This document shows, in pieces, positions 1 through 9,277 of a stretch of 64,000 nucleotides of DNA (position 1 is the first letter of the stretch; every line of letters begins with the position of its first letter). The notes under the pieces were generated by a model, which saw only the letters and a list, made by a program, of their open reading frames with translations, was not told the origin of the DNA and searched no databases. The position numbers were made by a program, and so were the translations under genes. The DNA is from Rhodococcus sp. 14-2483-1-2 (GTDB taxonomy: Bacteria; Actinomycetota; Actinomycetes; Mycobacteriales; Mycobacteriaceae), in contig NZ_NPFW01000022.1 of the NCBI RefSeq assembly GCF_002259405.1, forward strand, positions 124,001 to 188,000, written 5' to 3'.

Positions 1-274
1 GTGATCGGGGCAATCGCAGGTCCATCACGATGAATCGTTCGATCCTCGAACCGCCGCCGAGCAGTACGTCGAGTACCTGCGCGATCGACAGCGGGAAGTC
101 GCCTCGGCCGATGTTCACGCACATGACCAGCACCAGTGCCGCAGCCAGGAGGACGGTCGTCAGGACCATCAGTGGGCGTCGGACCATCGAGATCGGACCG
201 AAGCGGAACGCCGGCCGGGTGCGAACGCCACCCCGGCCGGGCGTCGGTGTGGGGGACTTCAGGTCGGCGGTCAC
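1..274 (-). CDS. FecCD-family ferric-siderophore ABC permease, partial (N-terminus only)
   Basis: Reading leftward from a GTG at 274, the frame stays open to the window edge. It contains a basic N-terminus, one strong hydrophobic segment (about residues 40-60) and a stretch ending in DLRLPR, which matches the RLPR region early in FecCD/BtuC permeases. The GTG overlaps the stop of the upstream permease gene by four bases (GTGA), so the two are translationally coupled and probably form a heteromeric channel for a ferric siderophore. Only about 90 residues are visible; the ATPase and binding protein must lie outside the window. Family assignment rests on the short N-terminal match and the neighbour. 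Confidence 0.7.
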   Translation of the reverse strand, partial: MTADLKSPTPTPGRGGVRTRPAFRFGPISMVRRPLMVLTTVLLAAALVLVMCVNIGRGDFPLSIAQVLDVLLGGGSRIERFIVMDLRLPRS

Positions 275-1746
275 AGGCCGACCAACTTCCGGCGTCGGAC
301 GAGAGCGATGAAGAACGGCGCTCCGATCAGTGCCAGAACGATGCCGACCTGAAGCTCGCCCGGGCGCACCACGACTCGTCCGATGACGTCGGCGATCATG
401 AGCATCACGCCGCCCATGAGACCGGCATAGGGCACGAGCCAGCGGTAGTCGGGACCGGTCACCGCGCGGGCGATGTGCGGCACGACGAGGCCGACGAACG
501 CAATGGGCCCGCATGCTGCGGTCGCTGCGCCGGTGAGCAGGGTGATGGCGAGGATGCCGACGGTGCGGGTGACCGCGATGTTGGTCCCGAGCGATCGTGC
601 GACGTCCTCGCCGAGGCTCATGACGTTGAGGCCGGGTGTGCTCGCCAACGCTATGAGGACACCGATCACCAGGAACGGCAGAACCTGCCACAGTACGTCG
701 AGACCGCGTCCTGCAACGGATCCGACCACCCAGAAGCGGTAGCCGTCCAAGCTGGTCTGATCGAGCAGTACGACGGCGTTGGTCATGGCCGAGAGAAAGA
801 ATGCGACGCCGGCTCCGGCCAGGGCGAGATTGACCGGACTCGATCTGCCGGACCCGATCGACGACAGGCCGAACACCACGATGCTCGCCACCGCCGAACC
901 GGCGAACGCGAACCACAGGTACTGACTCGGTGAGGTGAACCGGAACAGGTAGATGGCCATGACGACGAAGAACGCCGCCCCGGAATTGAGGCCGAGCAGG
1001 CTGGCGTCGGCCAACGGATTGCGGGTGTGCCCCTGGATGAGAGCGCCTGCGATGCCGAGCGCAATTCCTACGACCAACGCGAGCACCGTGCGGGGAACTC
1101 GCAGCGTGCGCACGATGATGTCGGTGTCGGTGCCCGTCGAATTCAGCAGGGCGTGGGCGATTTCGGCGAAGGTCAGTGGTCGCGCGCCGATGGCGATGCT
1201 GGCCAGTATTCCGGCTACGAGAGCTGCGACCAGGACGGCCAAGCCGAGCAATCTTCGGCGCCGAATCGCGGCGACCGAACCGTCCTTGGGAATCGGCTCG
1301 AATCCCTCCGCTGCCGCGGTCTTGTCTCGAACGATCTCGGACGACGAAGCGTCGATCCCGAACTGGCGCCGGAGGGCACGGCGAACACCGATGGGACCGT
1401 GCGTGGCGCTGTCACGCAGTGTCAGACCCATCCAGCGGCGGCCGGTGCTCTGGCCTTCGTTGCCGTCGCGGTAGCCGCGATTCCAGACGAACAGGGCTAC
1501 GGCGACGCCCACCGCGATGGTGCCGAACACGATTCGGTCCGCCTGGCCGCCGCCGTTGTCGTCACGAAGAGCGTCGACGATCGACCAGCCGACGAACAGA
1601 GGGACCAGCACGATCAGTGCGTCGATCGCGGCTGCAGCGATGCGGGAGCTACGCGGCGGCGGCCCGGTGGGCACGTCTTCGGTCCCGTACGGCTCGTCGG
1701 AAGACCGGCGTGCGCCGTGGGGGCCGAGTAGCGGAGCTGTTGTCAC
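271..1746 (-). CDS. RDD domain fused to FecCD-family siderophore permease
   Basis: A 491-residue inner-membrane protein, about 150 residues longer than ordinary FecCD permeases. Residues about 34-125 form an RDD domain: hydrophobic helices beginning AAAAIDALIVLVP, then the family stretch WNRGYRDGNEGQSTGRRWMG. From about residue 160 it is a full BtuC/FecCD permease with many membrane helices and the RTLRVPR, GHTRNPLADASLLG and GPIAFVGLVVPH motifs. Known role of the family: ATP-driven import of ferric siderophores. The downstream permease overlaps by four bases. An IdeR-type box lies upstream, so iron repression is likely. The RDD fusion is unusual; its function is unknown. Confidence 0.85.
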   Translation of the reverse strand: MTTAPLLGPHGARRSSDEPYGTEDVPTGPPPRSSRIAAAAIDALIVLVPLFVGWSIVDALRDDNGGGQADRIVFGTIAVGVAVALFVWNRGYRDGNEGQSTGRRWMGLTLRDSATHGPIGVRRALRRQFGIDASSSEIVRDKTAAAEGFEPIPKDGSVAAIRRRRLLGLAVLVAALVAGILASIAIGARPLTFAEIAHALLNSTGTDTDIIVRTLRVPRTVLALVVGIALGIAGALIQGHTRNPLADASLLGLNSGAAFFVVMAIYLFRFTSPSQYLWFAFAGSAVASIVVFGLSSIGSGRSSPVNLALAGAGVAFFLSAMTNAVVLLDQTSLDGYRFWVVGSVAGRGLDVLWQVLPFLVIGVLIALASTPGLNVMSLGEDVARSLGTNIAVTRTVGILAITLLTGAATAACGPIAFVGLVVPHIARAVTGPDYRWLVPYAGLMGGVMLMIADVIGRVVVRPGELQVGIVLALIGAPFFIALVRRRKLVGL

Positions 1747-1785
1747 AGTGCTCGTGACTCCTCGCTGTTTTCGAAGGGACTCGGT

Positions 1786-1804
1786 TTAGGTTACGGAACC
1801 CTTC
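1786..1804. promoter_or_regulatory. weak IdeR/DtxR-like half box
   Basis: TTAGGTTACGGAACCCTTC starts with eight bases identical to the IdeR consensus (TTAGGTTAGGCTAACCTAA) and matches 13 of 19 overall. It lies 40 bases upstream of the permease start at 1746. It may be a second, weaker operator for the leftward permease operon, or chance. Confidence 0.35.
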
Positions 1805-1854
1805 CTCGACATGTGAGGTGAGGTAAGGGTAGCGGTGCCTGACCCGCTTTACGA

Positions 1855-1873
1855 TCTGGTTAGGCTAACCTAC
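1855..1873. promoter_or_regulatory. IdeR/DtxR iron box
   Basis: TCTGGTTAGGCTAACCTAC matches the 19-base IdeR/DtxR consensus at 16 positions, including the whole core from GGTTAGG to CTAACCTA. It lies between the leftward permease operon (start 1746) and the rightward FhuF-like gene (start 1930), so one repressor site could control both directions. By established IdeR biology, Fe(II)-loaded repressor would shut these genes off when iron is plentiful. Confidence 0.8.
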
Positions 1874-1929
1874 ATTCAGTGGGTAGGGGTGCGACGCGTG
1901 CACCCGCCGAGAACCTAAGGAGCGATCAG

Positions 1930-2691
1930 GTGTCAGTTGCAACAGCGTCATACATGGGCTGGGCCGATGTGCATCGATTCTCGAGTCGATCCGGCGGGGC
2001 GGCGCTGTTGGCCGACTCGTGCGCGACCCTGCGTGCACTCAACCCCGATTACCCGCGGATGTACGCGGTGGCAGCGATGGCGAACGAGGGCAAACGCCGT
2101 TGGTGGCAGTTGGCGGTGGGTCTCGACGACGGTCGCGTCGAGCAGATGTATCGACGATCGCTCGAGGATCTCGATGTTCCCGAGGCTGCGGCAGTGCAGG
2201 TCGCAACGGCCCTCATTCACGCCGTCGTCGGACGAGTGGCCGCGTTGCTGGTTCTGGAGGCACGCGCCTGGGATCCGGGCATCGACAATCTGTGGATCCA
2301 CATGGACAGTGACGGCGGGATCGATTGGGCTGGAGTGGCATCGCCGATCCTGCGAGTGCTGCCCGAGGATTCCGCTGCGGGTGAGCCCGGCACGGTCACA
2401 CTTCCGTGTGAACAGGCTCTGTTGGTCTGGACTGCGCATCGATGCACGACGTCGCTCGGCGCGGTGTTCCGGGCGATCGCCGACCGCGCACCGCTGGATG
2501 CGCGTGTCTTCTGGGCTCTGGTGGGTGACGCCATCCTCGGGGCCTCGACGTATGTGCCGATTCTGGCGGGGGCGAGCGCATCGGCAGGTGCGCGCCGGGG
2601 TCAGATGCTGCTCGACGCCATGGTCGCCGCCGGTGCTCCCGTGCGATCACGCGTCGGGGTTCCGGGGCGAGCGAGACTGCGGGCATCGTGA
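1930..2691 (+). CDS. FhuF-like iron-acquisition protein lacking the C-terminal cysteine cluster
   Basis: A protein of 253 residues, read from GTG 1930, chosen because an AAGGAG ribosome site sits about 7 bases upstream and follows an iron box. It resembles ferric-siderophore reductases of the FhuF group in length, in its soluble alpha/beta make-up, and in the position beside siderophore permeases. True FhuF proteins end in CCxxxxxxxxxxCxxC, which binds a 2Fe-2S cluster; here the C-terminus is Arg-rich with no cysteine, and the only cysteines are single residues further upstream. It is therefore either a cluster-less relative or a siderophore-binding protein. Functional assignment is by context and is tentative. 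Confidence 0.5.
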   Translation: MSVATASYMGWADVHRFSSRSGGAALLADSCATLRALNPDYPRMYAVAAMANEGKRRWWQLAVGLDDGRVEQMYRRSLEDLDVPEAAAVQVATALIHAVVGRVAALLVLEARAWDPGIDNLWIHMDSDGGIDWAGVASPILRVLPEDSAAGEPGTVTLPCEQALLVWTAHRCTTSLGAVFRAIADRAPLDARVFWALVGDAILGASTYVPILAGASASAGARRGQMLLDAMVAAGAPVRSRVGVPGRARLRAS

Positions 2692-2788
2692 AGGCCTTGC
2701 GCCACAACTAAGGTTTGCCTATGCTGACTTCGTACCAACGGACCGCGCCGGAGTCCTGAGGGCTGCAGTGACTCCCGGTCCTTGCCAC

Positions 2789-2833
2789 GGTGGGTCTCTC
2801 GTTCTTCGAAGAACGAGAGGCCCACCGATTTTT
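2789..2833 (+). terminator. Rho-independent terminator after the FhuF-like gene
   Basis: An almost perfect hairpin with arms GGTGGG-T-CTCTCGTTCTTC and the complement, closing on TTCGAA, followed by GATTTTT. It lies about 100 bases after the stop at 2691 and before the thioesterase start at 2915, so it separates iron acquisition from the next unit. Confidence 0.85.
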
Positions 2834-2914
2834 GTGGGTCGATCGTCGTGTATCTCTGAACGGGAGTCGACAGCCGAGTCGGCCACACTCTCGACGCAAC
2901 CGGAAGGCACAGCA

Positions 2915-3376
2915 ATGACGGACTCGAACGGCACCACGGGGGAGACCTCCTTCGACACGATGACGCCGGAACAGCTCACCGAATTGTGTGCAGGAGGGTT
3001 CGACGGGGCCGTCGGCCTCCGATACCTCGAGGTCTCCGGCGACAAGGTACGCGCGGAATGGACCGTCACCCCGCAGCTTCATCAACCGGCGGGAATCATG
3101 CACGGGGGCGTGCTGTGCTCGGTGGTCGAGTCGGTGGCGAGTATCGGTGGATCGGCCTGGTTCGGCTCCCGGGGACACGTGGTCGGCACCAACAACAACA
3201 CCGACTTCCTGCGCGCGTCTCGGTCGGGAACCCTGACCGCGCACGGACATCCGATTCATCGGGGCCGCACCCAGCAGCTCTGGCAGGTCGACATGACGGA
3301 CGAGAGTGGACGCCTGGTTGCTCAGGGCAAGGTCCGGCTGGCGAATATCGAAAACACCGCGCATCTGGGACAGTGA
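2915..3376 (+). CDS. PaaI-type hotdog-fold acyl-CoA thioesterase
   Basis: A 153-residue single hotdog domain. The PaaI/YdiI signature is clear: HQPAGIMHGGVLCSVVE around residue 55, with the Gly-rich turn and the acidic residue that activates water, followed by GTNNNTDFLRAS. Such enzymes hydrolyse aromatic or short acyl-CoA thioesters in the cytosol. The ATG at 2915 follows CGGAAGG. Its stop overlaps the next ATG (ATGA at 3373-3378 region), so the two genes are coupled. Substrate cannot be told from sequence. Confidence 0.85.
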   Translation: MTDSNGTTGETSFDTMTPEQLTELCAGGFDGAVGLRYLEVSGDKVRAEWTVTPQLHQPAGIMHGGVLCSVVESVASIGGSAWFGSRGHVVGTNNNTDFLRASRSGTLTAHGHPIHRGRTQQLWQVDMTDESGRLVAQGKVRLANIENTAHLGQ

Positions 3377-4662
3377 TGCCCATGACGGGACACAGCGACA
3401 GCGCCGACTCTTCCTTCCGGTCGGGCGCAACGGGACTGACTGCCGACGCGTTCGATCGCCTCGAATCACTCTTCGGTCCCATCGACGACGAACTCGCGCA
3501 GCACTATCCAGGTGACCGAGTCGGTGGCCAGCCCTCTCACACCGTCTATGTGTCGGCCGCGGATGCGTCGGCGGCTGTGCCGGCCGAATGGGGTGCCGCC
3601 GCCCTGGCAATCCTGGACGCCCACCCCGAGGCGTTCGCCGGACTCGACACCCAGAACGCACTGCCCCTCGTGCGCGACCGGCTCGGCCGTGCGCCCATCC
3701 AGGACCTCAGATTCGATTTCGAGGACGGTTACGGATGGCGATCCGATGCCGTCGAGGACCGCCACGCGACCACGGTCGGGGCTGCCCTGGCCACCCTTGC
3801 CGACGACCCGGCCGGTCCGACGTGGCTCGGAATTCGCGCCAAAGGGCTTGCCGCACATGAGCGTCGGCGTGGAATCCGCACCCTCGAGCTGGTCCTGGAC
3901 GGAGCCGGGGGAGTGCCCGACGGCTTCGTGTTCACCGTACCCAAGCTCCGTGCCGTCGAGCAGGTAGCCGCTGTGGTCGCCTTGTGCGAGGAACTCGAGC
4001 GTGCGCACGGCCTGCCCGATCGAGCCCTTCGCTTCGAGCTGCAGATCGAGAGCCCACAGGCGGTGATCGGGGCCGACGGCACGGCGACTCTCGCGCGGGC
4101 GATCACCAGGGCGGACGGCCGCTGCACCTCCCTGCACTACGGGACCTACGACTACAGCGCCGCCTGCGGAATCACCTCTGCGCAGCAATCACTCGCGCAT
4201 CCGGTGGCAGACCATGCGAAGAACGTCATGTTGGTGGCAGCGGCACAGACCGGGGTGTGGGTGTGCGACGGTTCGACCCAGGTGGTGCCGACGGGCGATC
4301 CGACGCAGGTGGCGGCATCCGCTCGTCGACACTTCGAGCTGGTCACCAGATCCCTCGAGCGCGGCTTCTATCAGGGTTGGGACATGCATCCCGGCCACCT
4401 GGTGACGCGATGGTCGGCGACATTCGGCTTCTTCCGTCAGGCCATGCCGGTCGCTGCTGCTCGGCTGGGCAGCTACCTCGATCGCCAGGGTGGTGAGGTG
4501 ATGGACGAGCCGGCGACGGCTCAGGCGTTGGCAGGTGTTCTGGTGCGGGGCCTGGATTCGGGCGCGTTCGGCATCGCCGAGCTGCAGAACGTGTCTGCCG
4601 GCATCGACCGAGACGTGCTGCGGGGGCTGCTCGATCGATCGGTGACAGTGCCTCTCGGATGA
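3376..4662 (+). CDS. DUF6986 / HpcH-HpaI-like aldolase family protein
   Basis: A 428-residue cytosolic protein of the citrate-lyase/aldolase superfamily, DUF6986 type. Visible landmarks are the acidic strand [11 protein letters not shown] (about residues 111-121, probable metal/substrate site), [13 protein letters not shown] (about 217-229), and [10 protein letters not shown] (about 254-263). The first ATG overlaps the thioesterase stop; a second ATG at 3382 is an alternative. Enzymes of this superfamily cleave or form C-C bonds of 2-oxo acids or glyoxylate adducts using Mg2+. The position just upstream of urease would fit ureide/purine breakdown, where glyoxylate and urea arise together, but that is inference from context. 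Confidence 0.7.
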   Translation: MPMTGHSDSADSSFRSGATGLTADAFDRLESLFGPIDDELAQHYPGDRVGGQPSHTVYVSAADASAAVPAEWGAAALAILDAHPEAFAGLDTQNALPLVRDRLGRAPIQDLRFDFEDGYGWRSDAVEDRHATTVGAALATLADDPAGPTWLGIRAKGLAAHERRRGIRTLELVLDGAGGVPDGFVFTVPKLRAVEQVAAVVALCEELERAHGLPDRALRFELQIESPQAVIGADGTATLARAITRADGRCTSLHYGTYDYSAACGITSAQQSLAHPVADHAKNVMLVAAAQTGVWVCDGSTQVVPTGDPTQVAASARRHFELVTRSLERGFYQGWDMHPGHLVTRWSATFGFFRQAMPVAAARLGSYLDRQGGEVMDEPATAQALAGVLVRGLDSGAFGIAELQNVSAGIDRDVLRGLLDRSVTVPLG

Positions 4663-4747
4663 GGTGCGTCGGCGCGCTCCGCTGCCAGTAGGTCGCAAGC
4701 GTGTCAGAATTGCCGGGCACCATCACCGATCGGGACGGAGAACTCCA

Positions 4748-5380
4748 ATGCGGTTGTCTCCGCACGAGCAGGACCGACTGCTCGTCAGCTACGCGGCCGA
4801 ACTCGCTCGGCGTCGCCAGGCACGCGGCCTCAGACTCAATCACCCTGAGGCGATCGCGGTCATCACCGATCACCTCCTCGAGGGGGCCCGCGACGGCCGA
4901 TCGGTCGCAGACCTGATGTCCTCGGGTCGCGAGGTTCTCGATGCCGACGACGTGCTCGACGGTGTGCCCGAGTTGCTTCCCGAGGTCATGGTCGAGGCGA
5001 CCTTCCCCGACGGTACGAAGCTGATCACGGTGCACGAGCCGATCTCGCCCAAGCGCGGTGACGGTCACCTGATTCCGGGCGAGATCATCACCGTCGCAGG
5101 CGACATCGAGATCAACGAAGGCGCCGAGGTGATCTCCATGACCGTCGTCAACGCGGGAGATCGGCCGGTGCAGGTGGGCAGCCACGTGCATTTCCCGCAG
5201 TCGAATGCAGCTCTGCAGTTCGACCGCGAACGGGCGCACGGTTGTCGCCTCGACATCCCTGCGGGCACGGCGGTGCGTTTCGAGCCCGGCATCGAACAGA
5301 CGATTCGGCTCGTGCCCCTCGGTGGCACGCGCGAGGTACACGGATTGAGCATGACACCTCCCGGAAAGTTGGACAGCTGA
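4748..5380 (+). CDS. ureAB: Fused urease gamma-beta subunit
   Basis: A 210-residue fusion: residues 1-100 are the gamma subunit ([20 protein letters not shown], then [12 protein letters not shown]), and about 105-210 are the beta subunit ([36 protein letters not shown]). Mycobacteria usually keep these as separate ureA and ureB; the fusion resembles that of some streptomycetes and Helicobacter. It forms the structural part of the cytosolic nickel enzyme that hydrolyses urea to ammonia and carbamate. ATG 4748 was chosen because the upstream in-frame ATG at 4664 adds a non-homologous leader. The stop overlaps the ureC start by one base. Confidence 0.95.
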   Translation: MRLSPHEQDRLLVSYAAELARRRQARGLRLNHPEAIAVITDHLLEGARDGRSVADLMSSGREVLDADDVLDGVPELLPEVMVEATFPDGTKLITVHEPISPKRGDGHLIPGEIITVAGDIEINEGAEVISMTVVNAGDRPVQVGSHVHFPQSNAALQFDRERAHGCRLDIPAGTAVRFEPGIEQTIRLVPLGGTREVHGLSMTPPGKLDS

Positions 5381-7101
5381 TGGCGCGCATGAGTCGCAGT
5401 CGATACGCCCAGTTGTTCGGCCCCACCACGGGTGATCGAATCCGCTTGGCAGACACCGATCTTCTGATCGAGGTCACCGAGGACCGCAGTGGCGGACCCG
5501 GCAACGCCGGTGAGGAGGCCGTCTTCGGCGGCGGCAAGGTCATTCGAGAGTCGATGGGTCAGTCCAGGGCAACCCGCGCCGACGGTGCGCCCGACACCGT
5601 GATCACCGGGGTCGTCGTGGTCGACTACTGGGGAATCATCAAGGCCGATCTCGGTATTCGCGACGGACGCATCGTGGCACTGGGCAAGGCAGGCAATCCC
5701 GACACCATGACCGGGGTGCATCCCGATCTCGTCATCGGCCCGTCCACCGAGATCATCGCGGGCAACGGGAAGATCGTCACGGCAGGCGGCATCGACTGTC
5801 ACGTCCACCTGATCTGCCCGCAGATCAAGGAGGAGGCTCTCGGCGGCGGCATCACCACCGTGATCGCCGGCGGTACCGGCCCCGCCGAAGGGAGCAAGGC
5901 CACCACCGTCACCCCGGGCGCATGGCACCTGTCCCGGATGCTCGAGTCGCTGGACGACTGGCCGATGAACATCGTGCTCCTCGGCAAGGGCAACACTGTC
6001 AATCCCGACTCGATGTGGGAGCAATTGCGCGCCGGCGCATCGGGATTCAAACTGCACGAGGACTGGGGATCCACCCCGGCCGCGATCGACGCGTGCCTGC
6101 GAGTGTGCGAGGACGCAGGCGTTCAGGCGGCACTGCACTCGGACACCCTCAACGAGGCCGGATTCGTCGAGACCACCCTCGGTGCGATCAAGGGACGCGG
6201 AATCCACGCTTATCACACCGAGGGTGCTGGCGGCGGGCACGCACCCGACATCATCACCGTGGCGGCACAGCCGCACGTCCTCCCCAGCTCGACCAACCCG
6301 ACGCGTCCGCACACCGTCAACACCCTGGACGAGCATCTCGACATGCTCATGGTGTGCCACCACCTCAGTCCATCGATTCCGGAGGATCTGGCCTTCGCCG
6401 AGAGTCGAATTCGGCCGTCGACCATCGCGGCCGAGGATCTGCTGCACGACATGGGTGCGATCTCGATGATCGGCAGCGACGCTCAGGCGATGGGCCGGAT
6501 AGGCGAGGTGGTTCTGCGCACCTGGCAGACGGCACACGTGATGAAGTCTCGTCGCGGCTTCCTGGCAGGTGACAACGGAGCCGACAACAACCGAGTGATG
6601 CGCTACGTCGCCAAGTACACCATCTGCCCGGCCGTCGCACACGGCCTCGACGACGAGATCGGTTCGATCGAGCCGGGCAAACTCGCCGACCTGGTGCTGT
6701 GGGATCCGGCATTCTTCGGGGTGCGTCCCCACATGGTCGTCAAGGGCGGCATGATCGCCTGGGCTGCCATGGGCGATGCCAACGCGTCCATCCCGACCCC
6801 ACAACCCGAACTGCCACGTCCGATGTTCGGGGCGTCGCCGAAGGCAGCGGCCGCGACGTCGCTGCATTTCGTTGCCCCGCAGGCGATCGAGGATGGCCTC
6901 GCCGGGCGTCTGAACTGCGATCGTCGGTTGGTTCCGGTCAAGAACGTGCGCGGTGTCAGGAAGTCGGACATGGCACTCAACGACGCTCTGCCCGACATCC
7001 GAGTCGATCCCGATACCTTCACGGTCCGTATCGACGGTGACGTGTGGACGGAGCAGCCGGCAACCGAACTGCCGATGGCCCAGCGATACTTCCTCTTCTG
7101 A
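5380..7101 (+). CDS. ureC: Urease catalytic alpha subunit
   Basis: A 573-residue amidohydrolase holding the bi-nickel site. All ligands are visible: H141 and H143 (DCHVH), K224 that becomes carbamylated (GFKLHEDWG), H253 (HSDT), H279 (HTEGAGG), catalytic H327 (VCHH) and D367 (GSDAQAMG). Length is typical of the family. It hydrolyses urea in the cytosol, giving nitrogen from urea or alkaline protection. The start shares a base with the ureAB stop (TGATG), and the ureF start overlaps its own stop in the same way. Confidence 0.97.
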   Translation: MARMSRSRYAQLFGPTTGDRIRLADTDLLIEVTEDRSGGPGNAGEEAVFGGGKVIRESMGQSRATRADGAPDTVITGVVVVDYWGIIKADLGIRDGRIVALGKAGNPDTMTGVHPDLVIGPSTEIIAGNGKIVTAGGIDCHVHLICPQIKEEALGGGITTVIAGGTGPAEGSKATTVTPGAWHLSRMLESLDDWPMNIVLLGKGNTVNPDSMWEQLRAGASGFKLHEDWGSTPAAIDACLRVCEDAGVQAALHSDTLNEAGFVETTLGAIKGRGIHAYHTEGAGGGHAPDIITVAAQPHVLPSSTNPTRPHTVNTLDEHLDMLMVCHHLSPSIPEDLAFAESRIRPSTIAAEDLLHDMGAISMIGSDAQAMGRIGEVVLRTWQTAHVMKSRRGFLAGDNGADNNRVMRYVAKYTICPAVAHGLDDEIGSIEPGKLADLVLWDPAFFGVRPHMVVKGGMIAWAAMGDANASIPTPQPELPRPMFGASPKAAAATSLHFVAPQAIEDGLAGRLNCDRRLVPVKNVRGVRKSDMALNDALPDIRVDPDTFTVRIDGDVWTEQPATELPMAQRYFLF

Positions 7102-7757
7102 TGCCCGATGCCCGACTACAGGTGACGACGCTTCTCTCGCTTGCCGATTCACGCCTGCCCACCGGTGGCCACGTGCACTCCGGGGGAGTCGAAGAAGCCA
7201 TCGCGTCGGGCTTCGTTCGAGACATCACGACGCTCGAGGCGTTTCTGCGACGCCGTATCCGAACCTCCGGGGCAACGACGGCGTCCATTGCCGCATCACT
7301 GGTGCACGGGTCGTCGAGCACGGACGAGGCCGATGCCGAATCCGACGCCCGAACCCCGTCCCCGGCTGCCAGGTCTGCCTCTCGTGCCCAGGGCCGTGGA
7401 TTGCTTCGGTTGGCCAAATCTGCCTGGCCGCATCATGATTGGGCGTCGATCGGGCGGAGGCCGCACCTGGCCGTTGCCGCTGGGCACGTCGGACTCGCGG
7501 CGGGCCTGTCGGTTGCCGACACGGCCGCGGTACAGGTGTACATCACCATGACCGGGTCGGCGATCGCCGCGCAGCGTCTGCTCGCGCTCGATCCGGCAGA
7601 GGTCGCGGCGTGCACCATCCGGTTGGGCGAGTTCTGCGACGACGTGACCGCCGCGGTGTGCCGGTGCCTGCCCGAGCTGATGGAGTTGTCGGATCCGTTG
7701 CTGGACATGTTCGCCGAAGCCCACGCCGTCCGCGATCGGCCGTTGTTCGTATCCTGA
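7101..7757 (+). CDS. ureF: Urease accessory protein UreF
   Basis: A 218-residue all-helical protein starting with the UreF landmark [21 protein letters not shown]. UreF acts as the checkpoint partner of the UreG GTPase during nickel loading and CO2-dependent carbamylation of UreC. A low-complexity stretch rich in Ser, Ala and Asp (about residues 70-95) is an insertion relative to enterobacterial UreF. The gene is fused to ureC by a one-base overlap and followed by ureG after 38 bases. Confidence 0.92.
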   Translation: MPDARLQVTTLLSLADSRLPTGGHVHSGGVEEAIASGFVRDITTLEAFLRRRIRTSGATTASIAASLVHGSSSTDEADAESDARTPSPAARSASRAQGRGLLRLAKSAWPHHDWASIGRRPHLAVAAGHVGLAAGLSVADTAAVQVYITMTGSAIAAQRLLALDPAEVAACTIRLGEFCDDVTAAVCRCLPELMELSDPLLDMFAEAHAVRDRPLFVS

Positions 7758-7795
7758 ATACGGTTCCATTTTTCTCTAGTGACAAGGAGTTCGAC

Positions 7796-8500
7796 ATGCC
7801 CCCGCACCTGATCGACGGTGAGCCCCACGACCACGGTTTGGATCGGCCCAAGCGCGCACGGGTGGCAGGCGATGCGCTGCGCGTCGGGATCGGTGGACCC
7901 GTCGGTTCCGGAAAGACGGCGTTGGTGGCTGCGCTGTGCCGCGAGCTGCGCGACGAACTCTCACTGGCGGTACTCACCAACGACATCTACACCACCGAGG
8001 ATGCGGACTTCCTGCGTCGGCACGCGGTGTTGCCCGACGAGCGCATCACGGCGGTGCAGACCGGTGGCTGCCCGCACACCGCGATTCGAGACGACATCAC
8101 GGCCAATCTCGACGCCATCGACGATCTGATCGAGAACAACCCGCCCCTCGATCTGATTCTGGTGGAATCCGGTGGCGACAATCTGACGGCGACGTTCTCG
8201 TCCGGTCTGATCGACGTACAGATCTTCGTCGTCGACGTGGCCGGGGGAGACAAGGTGCCGCGCAAAGGCGGTCCCGGTGTGACGTTCTCCGACCTGTTGG
8301 TCGTCAACAAGACGGACCTCGCCCCGTACGTCGGTGCCGACCTCGGTGTCATGGAGCGGGACGCGGCACAGGTGCGCGAGGGACGACCGACTGCACTGAT
8401 CTCCCTCACCGACGATCCGGCGGCGACCATGGTGCTCGAGTGGGTGCGGGAGCAGCTGAAGGTGATCGCCGACGCCGACGCGCATGCCCACACGCACTGA
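7796..8500 (+). CDS. ureG: Urease accessory GTPase UreG
   Basis: A 234-residue SIMIBI-class GTPase. The P-loop GPVGSGKT is at residues 34-41, the nickel-binding CPH at 92-94, and the guanine-specificity NKTD follows at about 175. It supplies GTP hydrolysis and Ni2+ transfer to the UreD-UreF-urease complex. Histidines cluster at both ends (an HDHGLDRP N-terminus and an HAHTH C-terminus), which may substitute for the metal storage of the missing UreE. AAGGAG lies 7 bases before the ATG. Confidence 0.95.
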   Translation: MPPHLIDGEPHDHGLDRPKRARVAGDALRVGIGGPVGSGKTALVAALCRELRDELSLAVLTNDIYTTEDADFLRRHAVLPDERITAVQTGGCPHTAIRDDITANLDAIDDLIENNPPLDLILVESGGDNLTATFSSGLIDVQIFVVDVAGGDKVPRKGGPGVTFSDLLVVNKTDLAPYVGADLGVMERDAAQVREGRPTALISLTDDPAATMVLEWVREQLKVIADADAHAHTH

Positions 8501-8506
8501 GCGTCG

Positions 8507-9163
8507 ATGCACACCGAGCTCTGCATCGACGCGAGCCGCAGCCGCAGCCCACGCATCACCTCGGTGGGCGGACTCGCCGGCCGCCAGACGGGACCGGACA
8601 CGGTTCACCTGATCGGAACGGCGGCAACTCCTCTCGGCGGTGACACCATCGTGGTCAGAATCTCGGTGGCGGCCGGCGCGCGCCTGGAGGTGCGTAGCGT
8701 CGCAGCCTCGTTGGCGATGCCCGGTGGGCTGCATCGTCACTCCTCCGCGCAGTGGCACTTCGAGGTCGGTGCAGGTGCGTCGCTGGTCTTCGATCCCGAA
8801 CCGATGGTCGTCGTCTCCGACGCCTCGCATTCGGTGGTCAACACCGTTGCGCTGGAGCAGGATTCGACCCTGTGGCTGCGCGAGCGTACGCAGATCGGCC
8901 GCTTCGAGGAAGCGTCGGGGCACTGGAGCAGTGCTATGCGATGTGATGTCGGGGGCAGTCCGTTGCTTCGCCATCGAGTGGAACTGGGCGCGGGATCGGT
9001 TGCGCACGACGCGTTGTCGGCACCGCTGTCGATGTCCAGCACGCTGAGCTATCCCGATACCCGGGCGTCCGAGGTCGATCTCGCCGACGGGACCGTCCGG
9101 CTGGCGCTGGCCGGTGGCGGCTCGCTGAGTACCTCGGTGGGGCGGCGCCTTCAGCCCAGCTGA
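8507..9163 (+). CDS. ureD: Urease accessory protein UreD (UreH family)
   Basis: A 218-residue beta-helical UreD protein, shorter than enterobacterial UreD (about 270). Recognisable segments include GGDTIVVRISVAAGARLEVRS and the core FEVGAGASLVFDPEP. UreD docks on the urease apoenzyme and channels nickel from UreG. It begins six bases after ureG and is the last gene of the unit. There is no ureE or nickel transporter nearby, the same gene content as mycobacterial ureABCFGD. Confidence 0.9.
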   Translation: MHTELCIDASRSRSPRITSVGGLAGRQTGPDTVHLIGTAATPLGGDTIVVRISVAAGARLEVRSVAASLAMPGGLHRHSSAQWHFEVGAGASLVFDPEPMVVVSDASHSVVNTVALEQDSTLWLRERTQIGRFEEASGHWSSAMRCDVGGSPLLRHRVELGAGSVAHDALSAPLSMSSTLSYPDTRASEVDLADGTVRLALAGGGSLSTSVGRRLQPS

Positions 9164-9195
9164 TCAGGGGTGTGACACCGGTAGATCGAACAACG

Positions 9196-9233
9196 AACGC
9201 GTCGGCCGACGGAGTCCCGTCGGCCGATGCGTT
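9196..9233. terminator. Bidirectional hairpin terminator between ureD and ndh
   Basis: A dyad with arms AACGCGTCGGCCGACGG and CCGTCGGCCGATGCGTT (one mismatch) and a four-base loop. It lies between the converging ends of the urease operon and ndh. There is no strong T run, as is common in high-GC actinobacteria. Confidence 0.7.
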
Positions 9234-9277
9234 GTGTCGGAGTCGGTTTCGGTGGTGAAGCCCCGGCGCGGGGCCGA

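Noticed and set aside
5065-7152. Minus-strand open frame of 695 residues opposite ureC
   Set aside because: ureC has all catalytic residues and proper coupling to its neighbours; the antisense frame has no family and extreme His/Arg/Asp content.
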